Assembly: GCA_913774355.1 (NCBI GenBank)
Contig: CAJYGB010000006.1
Span: 1-64,000 of the forward strand
From: an uncultured Chryseobacterium sp.
GTDB lineage: Bacteria; Bacteroidota; Bacteroidia; Flavobacteriales; Weeksellaceae
DNA length: 64,000 nucleotides
Direction of reading: 5' to 3'
The notes below the pieces were generated by a model. It was not told the origin of the DNA. It searched no databases and saw only the letters and a list, made by a program, of their open reading frames with translations. This document shows positions 7,555-17,907 of this stretch, in pieces. Both the position numbers and the translations under genes were made by a program. Each line of letters opens with the position of its first letter. Position 1 is the first letter of the stretch.

Positions 7555-9588
7555 TTAATTATGGTGTCCCATATTAAGTTTGATTTTCTTCAGGTCTTCC
7601 AGTTCGTTCACCGGACGTTCGATGTCATACGGAATCGGCCTTTTGGAAAAAGTCTGGAAATACAGCAGGCAGGCATCTTTCCACCAAACCGCATCTTTCG
7701 CCTGGATTTTTAACTTAGACTGAACCTCAGAGAATCGCTGCTCATCGATATACGGCTGCATCCGGTCCCAGGTTTTCTGATATTCCCTTACCTGATGAAC
7801 ACCCGAATCATATTTGTAGCACAATTCGTCCCAAAGGGTTTTGCCGTCTTTCATTTTATAATCCCAAGGTACATGATGGAACCAAAGGATCAGGTTTTCC
7901 GGGCAGGTTTTAGTGTTTCCGTAGATTTCGTTTAACGGCGGAAAATATTCGGACACGGCGTTGCTTCCGGTTTTGGTTCTGTCGAAACCGATTCCTTTTG
8001 CGTCGGCCTGATGGTAATACACCGGTGACCAGTCAGGTCTTCCGCCTTTGTAATCGCCCCACGGTTCGGGACCGTAATGGTGGTTCCCGGCAAAAATGTG
8101 GTGAAGACCCAGAGGCATCATGTAATCCACCACTGTTTCACGGGAAGTGAGCATCATCTGTTTTACCGGACTTACAAACTCCGGCTTGTCGGTAAAAGTC
8201 ATTTTAATCCATTCGTCAGCGATCTGATCTGAGGTAAGTTCATGGTTCCATGCCAGTCTTCCAAAGGCATACCAGTTGGATTGGGCAAGCTGATGGCCGG
8301 TCCAGTTGGTGTCTTCTCCAATATTGGCAACCGCTGAAATCGCGGTTAACTTTGCCGGTCTTAACGTACCGTCCGTAATTTTTGCAATGGTAGATCCTTT
8401 GCCGTCCGAATAGGTATCGCTTTCCAGCGTTTCTTTAAATAAAGGGGAAAGAAATGCCAAATGATTGGCCTGTCCAAGGTATTCCTGGGTAATCTGGAAT
8501 TCCACCATTTCCGATGTTTTTCTCAAAGCTCCGAATAAAGGGTTGAAAGCTTCTCTCGGCTGGAAGTCGATAGGACCGTTTTTGATCTGAATAATCACAT
8601 TATCCCTGAATTTCCCATCCAACGGAACGAATTCCAGATAGGCCTGCTTGGCGCGGTCTTCCTTACTTGGGCTGTACACGAATGCTCTCCACATCACGAT
8701 TCCTCCGTAAGATTTCAGGACATCAGCCATCATATTCGCACCGTCAGCGTGGGTTCTTCCGTAATCCTGCGGGCCGGGCTGGCCTTCGGAATTGGCTTTT
8801 ACCAAAAATCCACCGAAGTCAGGAATCAGCTTATAGATTTCAGCAGCTTTGTCTTTCCACCATTTCTGAACATCTTTATTTAGTGGGTCAGAGTCTTTTG
8901 TATTTCCTAAAACTTTTGGCGAGGAAAAATTAACCGAAAGGTAAACTTTGATGCCATAAGGTCGGAAAATATCAGCCAAAATTTTGACTTTCTTTAGATA
9001 ATCTTCCCGAAGCATATTCGGAGAAGCATTTACGTTGTTGAGAACGGTAGCGTTAATCCCGATTGAAGCATTTGCTCTTGCGTATTCTTCGTATCTCGGT
9101 GAAACGGTATTGGGCAGATCTTCCCATTTCCACAGTGAATGGCCGGCGTAACCGCGTTCAATCGTTCCATCCAGATTGTCCCAGTGGTTCAGGATCCTTA
9201 CATCAAAAGAAGGTTTTTCGGTGATATTGAGATGATCCGTTGAAGCATTGGTTTGTTGCAGCCTCAGGATATGATACACACCGTACAGCAGTCCGATTTC
9301 TTTTCCGGCAGCGATCACGATTTTATTCTGAACGGATTTTATGGTATAGCCGTCCTTCAGGTTTTTCAGCAATCTTTCGGTACGGAGTTCAATTTCCCTG
9401 CCCTGCCAATGATTCATGAGTTCTTTTTTGGCAATGGCCAGCGTAGGACTTTTTCCGCGGGAAACGATCTTATCTGACGAAATGCCGTTCTTTGCCGGAA
9501 ACCTCAGCCAGAGCTGACTGCCGTCTTCCGCAAAAACCGTTAATGGGATCATGAGTAATAGTACAAGGTAAATTCGGAAATGCTGCAT
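7555..9588 (-). CDS. GH67 alpha-glucuronidase
   Basis: 677 residues with an N-terminal signal peptide (to about residue 20, ending TVFA). It removes (4-O-methyl-)glucuronic acid from the non-reducing end of xylo-oligosaccharides. Candidate catalytic residues are visible: acid E268 in KANSEGQPGP, and the paired bases D341 (NGPIDFQ) and E369 (QITQEYLG), whose 28-residue spacing equals that known for the Geobacillus enzyme. The three-domain length is normal. It is last in the operon running GH127, esterase, MFS, GH10, GH43, GH67. The signal peptide suggests periplasmic action. Confidence 0.95.
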   Translation of the reverse strand: MQHFRIYLVLLLMIPLTVFAEDGSQLWLRFPAKNGISSDKIVSRGKSPTLAIAKKELMNHWQGREIELRTERLLKNLKDGYTIKSVQNKIVIAAGKEIGLLYGVYHILRLQQTNASTDHLNITEKPSFDVRILNHWDNLDGTIERGYAGHSLWKWEDLPNTVSPRYEEYARANASIGINATVLNNVNASPNMLREDYLKKVKILADIFRPYGIKVYLSVNFSSPKVLGNTKDSDPLNKDVQKWWKDKAAEIYKLIPDFGGFLVKANSEGQPGPQDYGRTHADGANMMADVLKSYGGIVMWRAFVYSPSKEDRAKQAYLEFVPLDGKFRDNVIIQIKNGPIDFQPREAFNPLFGALRKTSEMVEFQITQEYLGQANHLAFLSPLFKETLESDTYSDGKGSTIAKITDGTLRPAKLTAISAVANIGEDTNWTGHQLAQSNWYAFGRLAWNHELTSDQIADEWIKMTFTDKPEFVSPVKQMMLTSRETVVDYMMPLGLHHIFAGNHHYGPEPWGDYKGGRPDWSPVYYHQADAKGIGFDRTKTGSNAVSEYFPPLNEIYGNTKTCPENLILWFHHVPWDYKMKDGKTLWDELCYKYDSGVHQVREYQKTWDRMQPYIDEQRFSEVQSKLKIQAKDAVWWKDACLLYFQTFSKRPIPYDIERPVNELEDLKKIKLNMGHHN

Positions 9589-9705
9589 TGGGATTTGCTT
9601 TAAATTTGATTTTCCGTAGGTTTTTATCTACGGCTGGTATTTTTTATAGGTTTCACCTATGGCTATTGTTGTTGAACCGTATGGGTTTCGATGATGGGTG
9701 CTTAA

Positions 9706-9738
9706 AACCATGTCAGAGCTTTAAACCCTGACATGGTT
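9706..9738. repeat. Intergenic hairpin between GH43 and GH67 genes
   Basis: Eleven-base arms AACCATGTCAG / CTGACATGGTT with an 11-base loop. It belongs to the AACC...GGTT hairpin family found at five other places in the window. There is no T-tract, so it is not an ordinary terminator. Confidence 0.6.
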
Positions 9739-9747
9739 GATCCAGGA

Positions 9748-10722
9748 TTACTGATTTTCTTCCAGCCCTTCGATGGTTTTTATTTTTCCGTCGTTATCAT
9801 ATTCGATTTCCACGACTTTCATGCTTCTCAGCCATGTTCTGCCGCCGCTTGGAACGGAATCATGGAAAAACAGGTACCACTTTCCTTCAAATTCCACGAT
9901 GCTGTGGTGGGTGGTCCAGCCGACAACCGGTGTCAGAATTTCGCCCTGAAACGTAAATGGTCCGTAAGGATTATCACCGGTCGCATAGCAAATCAGATGT
10001 GTATCGCCTGTTGAATAGGAGAAATAATACTTTCCGTTGTATTTGTGCATCCATGAAGCTTCAAAAAAACGGTGTTTGTCGCCATGCAATAAAGCATTTC
10101 CGTTTTCATCAAGAATAAGAAGGTCTTTCGGCTCTTCACCGAATTCCAGCATATCGTCACTCAGCCTTACTACTTTTGACGGGATAGCCGGTTCGTCATC
10201 ATTCGGAATAACGGCACATTCCAAAGCCTTGTTGTTTCGGTATCTCTGTAATTGTCCGCCCCAGATGCCTCCGAAATACATATAATGTTTCCCTTCGTCT
10301 TCAAACAGACAAGGATCGATGCTGTAGCTTCCCATCATCGGATGCTTTTCCGGAACGAAAGGCCCGTAAGGCTTATCGCTCACGGCTACTCCGATTCTGA
10401 AAATGTCGTTTTTGTCCTTTAATGGGAAATACAGATAGTATTTTCCGCCTTTATGAGCTACGTCACAATCCCACAACTGTCTGCCCGACCATGGAATATC
10501 CTTTACCGAAAGTACCACCCCGTGGTCCGTGATCTCTCCGCTCTCTACATTATCCAGAGAAAATACATGGTAATCATTCATATCGAAATGGTCACCGTTG
10601 TCATTTTCTTCGATGCCGCTCTCACGGTCGTGGGACGGATAGATATAGAGTTTGCCTTCAAAAACATGCACGGAAGGATCAGCCATATAGTCTTTCGGGA
10701 AAAGGTATTTTGCTTTGTTCAT
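9748..10722 (-). CDS. GH43 glycoside hydrolase (beta-xylosidase / alpha-L-arabinofuranosidase), cytoplasmic
   Basis: 324 residues, starting MNKAKYLFPKDYMADPSVHVF, with no signal peptide, unlike the other hydrolases here. Five-bladed propeller family GH43 is indicated by the catalytic triad pattern: base D15 (ADPSVHV), pKa-modulating D136 (SIDPCLFED), and acid E221 (FFEASWMHKYNGKYYFSYS). It has a single catalytic domain. It lies between GH10 and GH67 in the xylan operon, and a cytosolic location suggests that it finishes short arabinoxylo-oligomers taken up by the adjacent MFS symporter. Whether it cleaves xylose or arabinose cannot be told from sequence alone. Confidence 0.92.
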   Translation of the reverse strand: MNKAKYLFPKDYMADPSVHVFEGKLYIYPSHDRESGIEENDNGDHFDMNDYHVFSLDNVESGEITDHGVVLSVKDIPWSGRQLWDCDVAHKGGKYYLYFPLKDKNDIFRIGVAVSDKPYGPFVPEKHPMMGSYSIDPCLFEDEGKHYMYFGGIWGGQLQRYRNNKALECAVIPNDDEPAIPSKVVRLSDDMLEFGEEPKDLLILDENGNALLHGDKHRFFEASWMHKYNGKYYFSYSTGDTHLICYATGDNPYGPFTFQGEILTPVVGWTTHHSIVEFEGKWYLFFHDSVPSGGRTWLRSMKVVEIEYDNDGKIKTIEGLEENQ

Positions 10723-10789
10723 TTTTTATAGTTTAGACTTTTAGATAAATTGATATTTTAAATCTTGAAGGTTTGTTTGTATTTGCTAG

Positions 10790-10818
10790 ACCTCATAGGT
10801 TTTAAAAACCTATGAGGT
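10790..10818. repeat. Intergenic hairpin between GH10 and GH43 genes
   Basis: Arms ACCTCATAGGTTT and AAACCTATGAGGT, with a 3-base loop. The same arms recur at 32700-32732 and 37504-37536. It sits within an operon, so it may affect mRNA stability or partial termination. Confidence 0.65.
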
Positions 10819-10833
10819 TTGATTAACAGATGA

Positions 10834-11955
10834 TTACTTTTCTTTTGTTAAATCAATAATTTTTTGAACGACAGGTTTTGCCTGATCATTACGGTCGAAA
10901 AGAAGCGGGTAATCGGTTCTGCCTTTCACCGGGAAATCGTTTTTCCAGGACTGGTTGTCGGTAACGCCCCAAAGGGTGACTCTCCTGATTTTATCCTGAT
11001 GCTTAATAAATAATCTGAAAAAATCCAGGTACCTGTTTTCCCATTCTTTCTGAACATTCTCCGGAAGTCCTTTGGTGTAAGGATTCATTTTCGCTTCATA
11101 TTCCACTTTATCGGAAACGTTGGCCGAAGTCCCCCATGGTGACGGAAGAGCACTGATTTCCATTTCGGTAACATTCACTTTTACTCCGGCGGCGGCGTAA
11201 TCGGTGATGGCTTTTTCATATTCATCCAGTTTCGGGTTGTCCAGTCCGACGTGGGTTTGCATTCCGACACCATCAATCCGAATTCCCCTGGATTTTAAAT
11301 TATTAACGATTTTGGTTACGGTTTTTACTTTTTCCGGGAACCATTCATTGTAATCGTTGTAATAGAGTTCTGCATTCGGATCGGCTTCCTGTGCATATTG
11401 GAAAGCTAACGGAATAAATTCTTCACCCAGAATTTCGTAAAATTTAGATTTTCTGTAGGTTCCGTCTTCCATAATGGCCTCATTAACTACATCCCAGCCT
11501 TTTACCCGGCCTTTGTACCGGCCCACCAAAGTGGAAATATGGCTTTTCATCCGCTGTTTCAGGACTTCCGGTGAAACGTCTTTTCCGTCTTTGTCTACGA
11601 AAAACCATTTCGGCAACTGGGAATGCCAGATCAGGGTATGCCCAATGATGAACATCTTGTTTTTCTCTCCGAAAGCCACGAATTTATCGGCATCACCGAA
11701 GAAGAATTTACCTTCCTGCGGCTGAATGAACATGGATTTCATACAGTTTTCGGCCACGATGGAACTGAACTGTTTTCTGATGATGTCATCCGATTGTACA
11801 TCGGTTCCGTCAATTTGCGGAAGGCTCATTGCCGTTCCGATGTAGAATTTATTTTTAAAAGCGTTTTTCAGGGAATCGCCGGAAGATGCGATCTGTGCTG
11901 TTTTACACGAGGCCGTAATGGCTAAAATTCCTAATAATGCAATGGCTTTCTTCAT
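10834..11955 (-). CDS. GH10 endo-1,4-beta-xylanase, lipoprotein
   Basis: 373 residues from the start [17 protein letters not shown]; a frame 43 codons longer runs through a repeat and is rejected. The lipobox ITASC gives a lipid-anchored cysteine at residue 17. GH10 signatures are the acid/base E159 in [10 protein letters not shown] and nucleophile E264 in VNVTEME, with [10 protein letters not shown] between. It cuts internal beta-1,4-xylan bonds from the membrane surface. It follows the MFS transporter gene by 125 bases holding a palindromic repeat, and precedes GH43. The catalytic domain is of normal length, with no binding module. Confidence 0.95.
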   Translation of the reverse strand: MKKAIALLGILAITASCKTAQIASSGDSLKNAFKNKFYIGTAMSLPQIDGTDVQSDDIIRKQFSSIVAENCMKSMFIQPQEGKFFFGDADKFVAFGEKNKMFIIGHTLIWHSQLPKWFFVDKDGKDVSPEVLKQRMKSHISTLVGRYKGRVKGWDVVNEAIMEDGTYRKSKFYEILGEEFIPLAFQYAQEADPNAELYYNDYNEWFPEKVKTVTKIVNNLKSRGIRIDGVGMQTHVGLDNPKLDEYEKAITDYAAAGVKVNVTEMEISALPSPWGTSANVSDKVEYEAKMNPYTKGLPENVQKEWENRYLDFFRLFIKHQDKIRRVTLWGVTDNQSWKNDFPVKGRTDYPLLFDRNDQAKPVVQKIIDLTKEK

Positions 11956-11980
11956 AATTAATTTTTTATAATTTATCCCG

Positions 11981-12066
11981 ATGTCTATTAACAGGCCGCC
12001 CCTACGAGGCTTGATGGGTTGTCTGATATCATTGCTATTAACAGATTGCTCCCAGGGAGCTAAAAT
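11981..12066. repeat. Intergenic palindrome cluster between MFS and GH10 genes
   Basis: It contains AACAGGCCGCCCCTACGAGG and GCTCCCAGGGAGC palindromes like those in the cluster at 5377-5543. It lies inside an operon and shows no coding potential. Confidence 0.5.
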
Positions 12067-12080
12067 CAAAGAGATCAGTA

Positions 12081-13535
12081 TCAATTCTCTTTTTTCCTTC
12101 TTTCTTTAAGATCCTGTTCGATCTGAACTTCCATTTTCTTATTGATTTTATAGAAAAACAGCAGGCCACAGGACAGGAAGAACGGAATGGCCGGGAAAAT
12201 ACTCACCAGCATTTTGGCACCACTGGCTACGGTTTCAGGCTGGATCACGTTTTCCGTACCTTGGGACGAAATGTATCCGTAATGCCCGATGATGGAAGAA
12301 ACCAGCGAACTTCCGATGCTTAACCCAACTTTTAACCCAACCATCATGGCTGAAAAGATAATTGCTGTCGCACGTCTGTTGTTTTTCCATTCGGAATAAT
12401 CGGCTACATCGGCAATCATAGCCCAAAGCAGTGGTGTGCTGATCCCGTAAAAGAATCCGTGAAGAATCTGAGACAGGAACATCAATCCTACCGACTTTGG
12501 CGGATAGAATATGAAAGCGACAATGAATAAGGTGGAGATAAATAAAGAAGCAATAAATGCATCTCTTTTACCGTATTTATCGGCAAATCTTTTGGAGAAA
12601 GTAATTCCGACAATCATCATGATGATCCCCCCGGCATTGAATAAACCGAATCCTGCCGATCTCGGGTCTTCCCCGAAGAAATTCATCCCGATGGAATTGA
12701 AAAAGTTGGTGATCGGTGAAATGAAAGAGGCCAGAGCCGTTTCATCTACGTAATTGTTGAAATAATAAACGTACGAACCTCCTTTCATCGCCAGGGTAAT
12801 GAAGATCAATGCCGTTACAGTAAGCATAATGATCCACGGCTTATTTTCGGAAAGGTCTTTCAGGTCTTCTTTCAGGCTGGATTTCTGATCGGAAGTCGGA
12901 ATAATCCTTTCTTTCGTCGTAAAAAAAGTAATCAGCAACATCACCGAGCCGATGATCGCAAGCCAGGTCATTACCGTTTCGATACCGGCTGCTTTGTCGC
13001 CATGCCCTGCGGACAGGATGATCGGAAGCATGAATACCTGCACGAAGAACTGGGCGAACATTACCGCTACGAAACGGTAGGAAGAAATACTGTTACGCTC
13101 TCCCATGTCTCCTGTAATTACTCCGCTTAATGCGGCGTACGGCAGGTTGTTGGCCGCATATAATAACAATAACAAAGAATATGTAATGGCTGCGTAGATC
13201 ATTTTTCCTTTGTAGGAAAAGCCGGGTGTGCTGAATGCCAGAAGCGCAGCAATTCCCAACGGAACGGCTGTAAATAAGATCCACGGACGGAATTTTCCCC
13301 ATTTGGTTTTGGTACGGTCTGCCAGAGCACCGATGACCGGATTGAATCCGAATCCTGCGATAAGACCGACAATCAGGGTAATGATAGAAGCATCTTCCGG
13401 CTTCAGTCCGTAAATATCGGTATAAAAGTAAGCGAGGTAGGTAACCAGGGTCTGAAAAACAAGATTGGCCGCAAGGTCACCTAAGCTATAGCCTATTTTT
13501 TCGGATACTGATATTTTCTGTGAATGATTAGTCAT
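12081..13535 (-). CDS. GPH-family MFS sugar:cation symporter
   Basis: 484 residues with about 12 hydrophobic segments. The start [22 protein letters not shown] and the segment [20 protein letters not shown] match the glycoside-pentoside-hexuronide (MelB/XynT/XylP) family, whose members import oligosaccharides or pentosides with Na+ or H+. It is an inner-membrane protein. It is placed between the esterase and the GH10 xylanase, so xylo-oligosaccharides or (arabino)xylosides are the most likely substrates. It starts 21 bases before the next upstream gene's stop, consistent with one operon. Confidence 0.93.
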   Translation of the reverse strand: MTNHSQKISVSEKIGYSLGDLAANLVFQTLVTYLAYFYTDIYGLKPEDASIITLIVGLIAGFGFNPVIGALADRTKTKWGKFRPWILFTAVPLGIAALLAFSTPGFSYKGKMIYAAITYSLLLLLYAANNLPYAALSGVITGDMGERNSISSYRFVAVMFAQFFVQVFMLPIILSAGHGDKAAGIETVMTWLAIIGSVMLLITFFTTKERIIPTSDQKSSLKEDLKDLSENKPWIIMLTVTALIFITLAMKGGSYVYYFNNYVDETALASFISPITNFFNSIGMNFFGEDPRSAGFGLFNAGGIIMMIVGITFSKRFADKYGKRDAFIASLFISTLFIVAFIFYPPKSVGLMFLSQILHGFFYGISTPLLWAMIADVADYSEWKNNRRATAIIFSAMMVGLKVGLSIGSSLVSSIIGHYGYISSQGTENVIQPETVASGAKMLVSIFPAIPFFLSCGLLFFYKINKKMEVQIEQDLKERRKKEN

Positions 13536-13555
13536 TTTAAAATATGGAAATTAAA

Positions 13556-15475
13556 TTAATTTTTTTCTGTTGTAAACGGTGAAGCGGGAAGCCCAGTTTT
13601 GTTTTTCAGATTGCCATCGGGATTATCTGCCCAATCGTAGCGTACAGCTACCGGATTTTTAACGGCATCGTTCCAGACAATGACTTTCTTACCTTCCGTT
13701 TTTGCTTTCGCCCAGGCCCAGCTTCCGTCTGAATTTTTGATAGCAAAGCCTTTCAGTTCGGCAACCGGTGCAAGATCATCTGTTCCGGTTTTGAAAGAAA
13801 TTGCGATTTTGTTTCCTTCCGTATTCATCGACTGATACACTGGTCCGTCTGCTATGATATTCTTCTTATCCGCTATTTTCAGTGCCTGGAAAGCAAGGCG
13901 GTCACCGACTGCTTTTTTATTCAGCGGATGGATGTCATTCCACTCTCCTACGTCGATGGTTACGGCAAGTCCGGTATTCGGAATGGTCTGGGAAACCATG
14001 CGCTGCTGGTCCCTCAGCTCGGCCCAGTTGCTTTCTATGGGCTGGCTTTTCGTTTCCATGAAGTTGGCGAGCTGCACAATCAGGAACGGTGCATTTTGTT
14101 CATGCCATTTGTTGCGCCAGTCGGTAATCATGGTCGTAAGCAGGTCGCCGTATTCTTTTGGTTTTCCGGTATTGCTTTCGCCCTGGTACCAGAGGAATCC
14201 TTTTACTTTATAATTGGTGAGCGGATTGATCATTGAGTTGTACAATCCGGTCGGTTTCCAGCGGATAAAGGTCTGTCCGGGAGCTACTCTCGGCATTTTT
14301 GTGCCTACTTTATACTTCCAGTTTCCGGTAAGGTCTATTTTCTTTCCTCCGACTTCCAGATAATACGGCTTGTCGGCGATGAACTGCCCTCTCCCGCTTC
14401 CGTTGGTAATCCGCACAGTGATGATGTTTTTACCATCCTTCAGTATGCCTGCCGGGATATCATACCAGCGCGGCGGATATTCATACGTCACATTTCCGAC
14501 TTTTACCCCATTGATATACGTTACATCGGCGTCTTTGATTCTTCCTAAATTTAAAAATGCTGGTTTCCCGCCTGATCCGGCCGGCACATTGATTTCTTTT
14601 CTTAACCAAACCGTTCCGTCAAACGATCCTTCCTGGTCTTCCCACGATCCTGGAACCTTCATGGTTTTCCATCCGGAGTCATCGGTATCCGCTTTTTCCC
14701 AGTGCTGCGACAGTCCGGGATCATTCTGGTCAAGTTCGGTGTACCAGGTTTTGCTTGCTGCCTGCTCGCCGGATTCGGTGGATTTAATAAGATCATCGTT
14801 CTGCCATTTTTGGGCTTCATCGAGATATTCGGGATATTTTTTCAGGGAATTGGTATCCATCCAGGCCTGAACCGGAGATCCTCCGAGACTGGTGTGGATG
14901 ATACCTACCGGAACTTTATTTTCAGCATTGATTTCTTTGGCAAAAAAGTAGGCCACGCCTGAAAAATCAAGAATGGTCTGCGGATCAGTGGATTGCCATT
15001 TACCGCCATCGAGTTCCGTCTGCGGTGCTTTGAAATTATATTTTTGCGGTACCGTAAAGAACCTTATGTTTTTATTGTTCGCCTTCTTGATCTCATCACC
15101 GTACAAAGGGGTCAGCCTGCGCATTGGAAGTTCCATATTGGATTGTCCGGAAGCTACCCATACATCACCGATCAGGATGTCTTTCAGCGTAATTTCGTTG
15201 ATGGTCATTACGTAAGGTCCGCCGGATTTCAGTTCGGGAAGCATGATGTTCCAGTTCCCGCTTTTGTCCGCACTGGTGGTATAGGTTTTATTTAAAAATT
15301 TAATGTTTACCTTTTCGCCTGCATCAGCAGAACCCCAGATCTTCAGCGGCATATTCCTTTGCAGGATCATCCCGTCCGAAACCAGGGCAGGAAGTTTTAC
15401 TTTGGCTTCCATCATAGAAAAACTGAAGATGCTGACAATCAGAAAAGACGCTGTTTTAGACTTATGGATATTCAT
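13556..15475 (-). CDS. SGNH carbohydrate esterase (sialate O-acetylesterase-like, probable acetylxylan esterase)
   Basis: 639 residues from MNIHKSKTASFLIVSIFSFS, a signal peptide 26 bases after the GH127 stop; a frame 78 codons longer overlaps GH127 and is rejected. The catalytic domain is split: the Ser motif VASGQSNMEL (S112) comes early, the WYQGESNTGKP block follows, and DIHPLNK carries the catalytic His. A beta-galactosidase-like jelly-roll insertion occupies roughly residues 260-400. The annotated name comes from sialic acid esterases, but in this xylan operon deacetylation of xylan is the likelier role. A paralogue of the same build is at 51930-53819. Confidence 0.88.
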   Translation of the reverse strand: MNIHKSKTASFLIVSIFSFSMMEAKVKLPALVSDGMILQRNMPLKIWGSADAGEKVNIKFLNKTYTTSADKSGNWNIMLPELKSGGPYVMTINEITLKDILIGDVWVASGQSNMELPMRRLTPLYGDEIKKANNKNIRFFTVPQKYNFKAPQTELDGGKWQSTDPQTILDFSGVAYFFAKEINAENKVPVGIIHTSLGGSPVQAWMDTNSLKKYPEYLDEAQKWQNDDLIKSTESGEQAASKTWYTELDQNDPGLSQHWEKADTDDSGWKTMKVPGSWEDQEGSFDGTVWLRKEINVPAGSGGKPAFLNLGRIKDADVTYINGVKVGNVTYEYPPRWYDIPAGILKDGKNIITVRITNGSGRGQFIADKPYYLEVGGKKIDLTGNWKYKVGTKMPRVAPGQTFIRWKPTGLYNSMINPLTNYKVKGFLWYQGESNTGKPKEYGDLLTTMITDWRNKWHEQNAPFLIVQLANFMETKSQPIESNWAELRDQQRMVSQTIPNTGLAVTIDVGEWNDIHPLNKKAVGDRLAFQALKIADKKNIIADGPVYQSMNTEGNKIAISFKTGTDDLAPVAELKGFAIKNSDGSWAWAKAKTEGKKVIVWNDAVKNPVAVRYDWADNPDGNLKNKTGLPASPFTTEKN

Positions 15476-15500
15476 GGAATGATATGAACTGTTATTTAAA

Positions 15501-17882
15501 TTACTTGATGGATTTTTCATAGTTTTGGGTGAGAAGGCGGACTTCAATAATTCTTGAGGTTGTGGCCTGATCTTCCGCAAAGAATTTAACGGTAAGATTT
15601 TCTTTGCTTTTCTCAGAATCCGGTACCGGTAAAAGCAGATACTGCGGCGCACTTCCGGCTTTCCCTTCAAGCTTCTTAGCAAAAACATTTTTACCGTTGA
15701 TTTCGGCATTCAGTACCCGTCCGGCGTTATTATCGAAATAGAGTACATAGAGGAAAGCTGCATTTTTCGCAGGGTTCTTCATGCGGTAGCTAAACCAGCC
15801 TTTGGCATCACGGAAATGGCGGTCTTCCATATATCCGGTGTTGGAATCCTTGCTTTCAAAGAAATGATCGGACTCCGGCTGCTGTTCGCCCAGCTGGATT
15901 TTATCGGCGGTAATCAGGTCGAGTTTCCGGGTTTCGGCTTCTTCCTGAGCTCTCTGCTGCTGTACGGCCTGTATCTTATCCCGGTCCGCCTGCGGCCAGT
16001 AAAGGATGTAGCGTTCTTCCTGAATGGTATAAAAAGGAACCAGCTGAAGTCCTTTGCCGAACTTTTCGGCAGGATACAATCCGTTGATGCTGAATAAAAG
16101 ATTGGTACCGTTTACCAGCTGTACGTGGTTCAGTACTTCCGAAGCATTGCCTTCGATGACAGGGATTTCATTCAAAGGAATCTGTGGGCCATGAGCAATA
16201 TGCCCGCCACGGCTATCATCGGCAAAAAGTCCCTGCTGGTTTTCTTTGCCGTATTTCGCTGCCAGAACGATCGGTCCATACCGGAAAGCAAAATAATCCG
16301 ATTTATCGGGAAGCTGCTCTGCGGAAAGGTGCATCGGCATTTTCATTTCTACAACATCTCCTTTTTTCCATTTTCTTTTGATATTGATATAGCCGTCGGA
16401 ATCAACAGGTACATTTATATTTTTTGAATTAATAGAAACCGCTATCTGTGCAGCGTTTGTCCATTCCGGTGCTCTCAGTTTAATGTTGATTTCAGATTTC
16501 GGAGCTACTTCAAAAACCAATTTGGTGTAAGGATTCTGCGGGAAGTTGTTTTCCTGTCTGAGCACCATTTTTTTCTCCGACCATTTGAGAACGGACGGGA
16601 TGAAAAGATTCACATACAGATCGTTATCGGTATGCGCATAAATCATTTCCCCATACTTGGCATGGTTTTCCATTCCTGACCCGACGCAGCACCAGAAGCT
16701 GGTTTCCGGCTGGGAATAGACCCTGTAATGGCCGGGACGCATCGGCGTAAAGTACACAAAACCGCCTTTATCGGGATCCTGTGTGGAAAGAATATGGTTA
16801 TACAAAGCCCTTTCGTAATAATCCAGGTACGATGATTCAGGATGCGTGGCGAAAAGAGCTTTCGTAAGCTTCAGCATATTATAAGTATTACAGGTTTCGG
16901 GACCTTCGATACTTTTTATCATACCGCTGAAATCATTTGTCGGGTTAAAATGTTCACTCACGCTGTTTCCGCCGATGATCGAAGAACGTTTGTGCGTAAC
17001 GTTGTTCCAGAAAAAATCGGCAGCACTGTTCCACTCCTGATTATGTTCCAGATCGGCAATGCGTTTGAAACCGATCACTTTGGGGATCTGCGTATTGGCG
17101 TGGATTCCCGTAAGTTTATCTTCACCGTTCAGCAGCGGGTTCAGGATCGCCTGATGGGAAAAACGGTGTGCAAGCTTCAGGTATTTTTTATCTTTCGTAA
17201 TATCGTATACATCTGCAAAAACTTCGTTCAGTCCGCCATGTTCACTTCTAAGCATATCCTGGATCTGCTCATCGGAAAGTCCGGAAACTTCATTGGCCAT
17301 CCAGCCGGTGAGTTTCACAAGCATCTTCTTTGCTTTCTCACTTCCCGCATACCAATAAGCATCGCGCAGCCCGGAATAGGTTTTATGGATATTATATAAA
17401 GGAACCCAACGGTCGTTCAGCCCAAAAGCTGAGGAGCGGATGTTGCCTTCAGCAATTTCCTTCCAGATCTTTTTACCGTTCGGAACACCGGAAAAATAGC
17501 CGTTGCCGGAAAGATCCTGACAACGTTCCAGTTTATCGATCATATAATCAAGGCGCTGTTTTACCTTTACATCGCCAGTGGAAGCGTACATCAGTGCCAA
17601 TGCGGAGAGATAATGTCCGCCGATATGGCCATCAAGGCCCGTATTTTCCCAGTTCGGGTAATTTTGCTTTTCAGGATTAAGGCCGGCTTCTATAAGGTAA
17701 GGGGCAAGCAAACGGTCGGGATCCAGGGACATGATATAATTCTTATCTGTCTGCATGGCCTTACTAAAAACACTTTCTGATAAAGCCACCTGATTCAACG
17801 GGAAATAACTGACGGTTTTATTCACCTGCCCGAAAGCGAGTGAGCCCAAACCCAAAATACATATCAGCGATTTTTTATTCAT
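15501..17882 (-). CDS. GH127 (DUF1680) beta-L-arabinofuranosidase family protein
   Basis: 793 residues with a signal peptide (about 18 residues, ending LAFG). The zinc/cysteine active site known from Bifidobacterium HypBA1 is matched: E329 and C331 in PETCNTYNM, and the CC pair C398/C399 in SFWCCVGSG. Family members release beta-L-arabinofuranose using a cysteine nucleophile, while some GH127/GH146 relatives act on arabinan or other glycans. A C-terminal galactose-binding-like domain probably follows residue 640. It is the first gene of the xylan operon, divergent from araR, fitting an arabinose-controlled gene. Confidence 0.9.
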   Translation of the reverse strand: MNKKSLICILGLGSLAFGQVNKTVSYFPLNQVALSESVFSKAMQTDKNYIMSLDPDRLLAPYLIEAGLNPEKQNYPNWENTGLDGHIGGHYLSALALMYASTGDVKVKQRLDYMIDKLERCQDLSGNGYFSGVPNGKKIWKEIAEGNIRSSAFGLNDRWVPLYNIHKTYSGLRDAYWYAGSEKAKKMLVKLTGWMANEVSGLSDEQIQDMLRSEHGGLNEVFADVYDITKDKKYLKLAHRFSHQAILNPLLNGEDKLTGIHANTQIPKVIGFKRIADLEHNQEWNSAADFFWNNVTHKRSSIIGGNSVSEHFNPTNDFSGMIKSIEGPETCNTYNMLKLTKALFATHPESSYLDYYERALYNHILSTQDPDKGGFVYFTPMRPGHYRVYSQPETSFWCCVGSGMENHAKYGEMIYAHTDNDLYVNLFIPSVLKWSEKKMVLRQENNFPQNPYTKLVFEVAPKSEINIKLRAPEWTNAAQIAVSINSKNINVPVDSDGYINIKRKWKKGDVVEMKMPMHLSAEQLPDKSDYFAFRYGPIVLAAKYGKENQQGLFADDSRGGHIAHGPQIPLNEIPVIEGNASEVLNHVQLVNGTNLLFSINGLYPAEKFGKGLQLVPFYTIQEERYILYWPQADRDKIQAVQQQRAQEEAETRKLDLITADKIQLGEQQPESDHFFESKDSNTGYMEDRHFRDAKGWFSYRMKNPAKNAAFLYVLYFDNNAGRVLNAEINGKNVFAKKLEGKAGSAPQYLLLPVPDSEKSKENLTVKFFAEDQATTSRIIEVRLLTQNYEKSIK

Positions 17883-17884
17883 TA

Positions 17885-17907
17885 ATAAATGTCCTTACAA
17901 CATTTCT
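17885..17907 (-). promoter_or_regulatory. Possible AraR-type palindrome abutting the GH127 start
   Basis: Arms ATAAATGT and ACATTTCT with a 7-base centre, one base off the pattern ATAAATGT-N7-ACATTTAT. It begins 2 bases from the GH127 ATG and covers the ribosome-binding zone. AT-rich sequence makes chance matches possible, so confidence is low. Confidence 0.4.

Noticed and set aside
11956..12084. N-terminal extension of the GH10 gene by 43 codons
   Set aside because: The extension runs through an intergenic palindromic repeat and hides the lipoprotein signal; it also overlaps the transporter stop.
15476..15709. 78-codon N-terminal extension of the first esterase
   Set aside because: It overlaps the GH127 gene by 209 bases and would bury the signal peptide.
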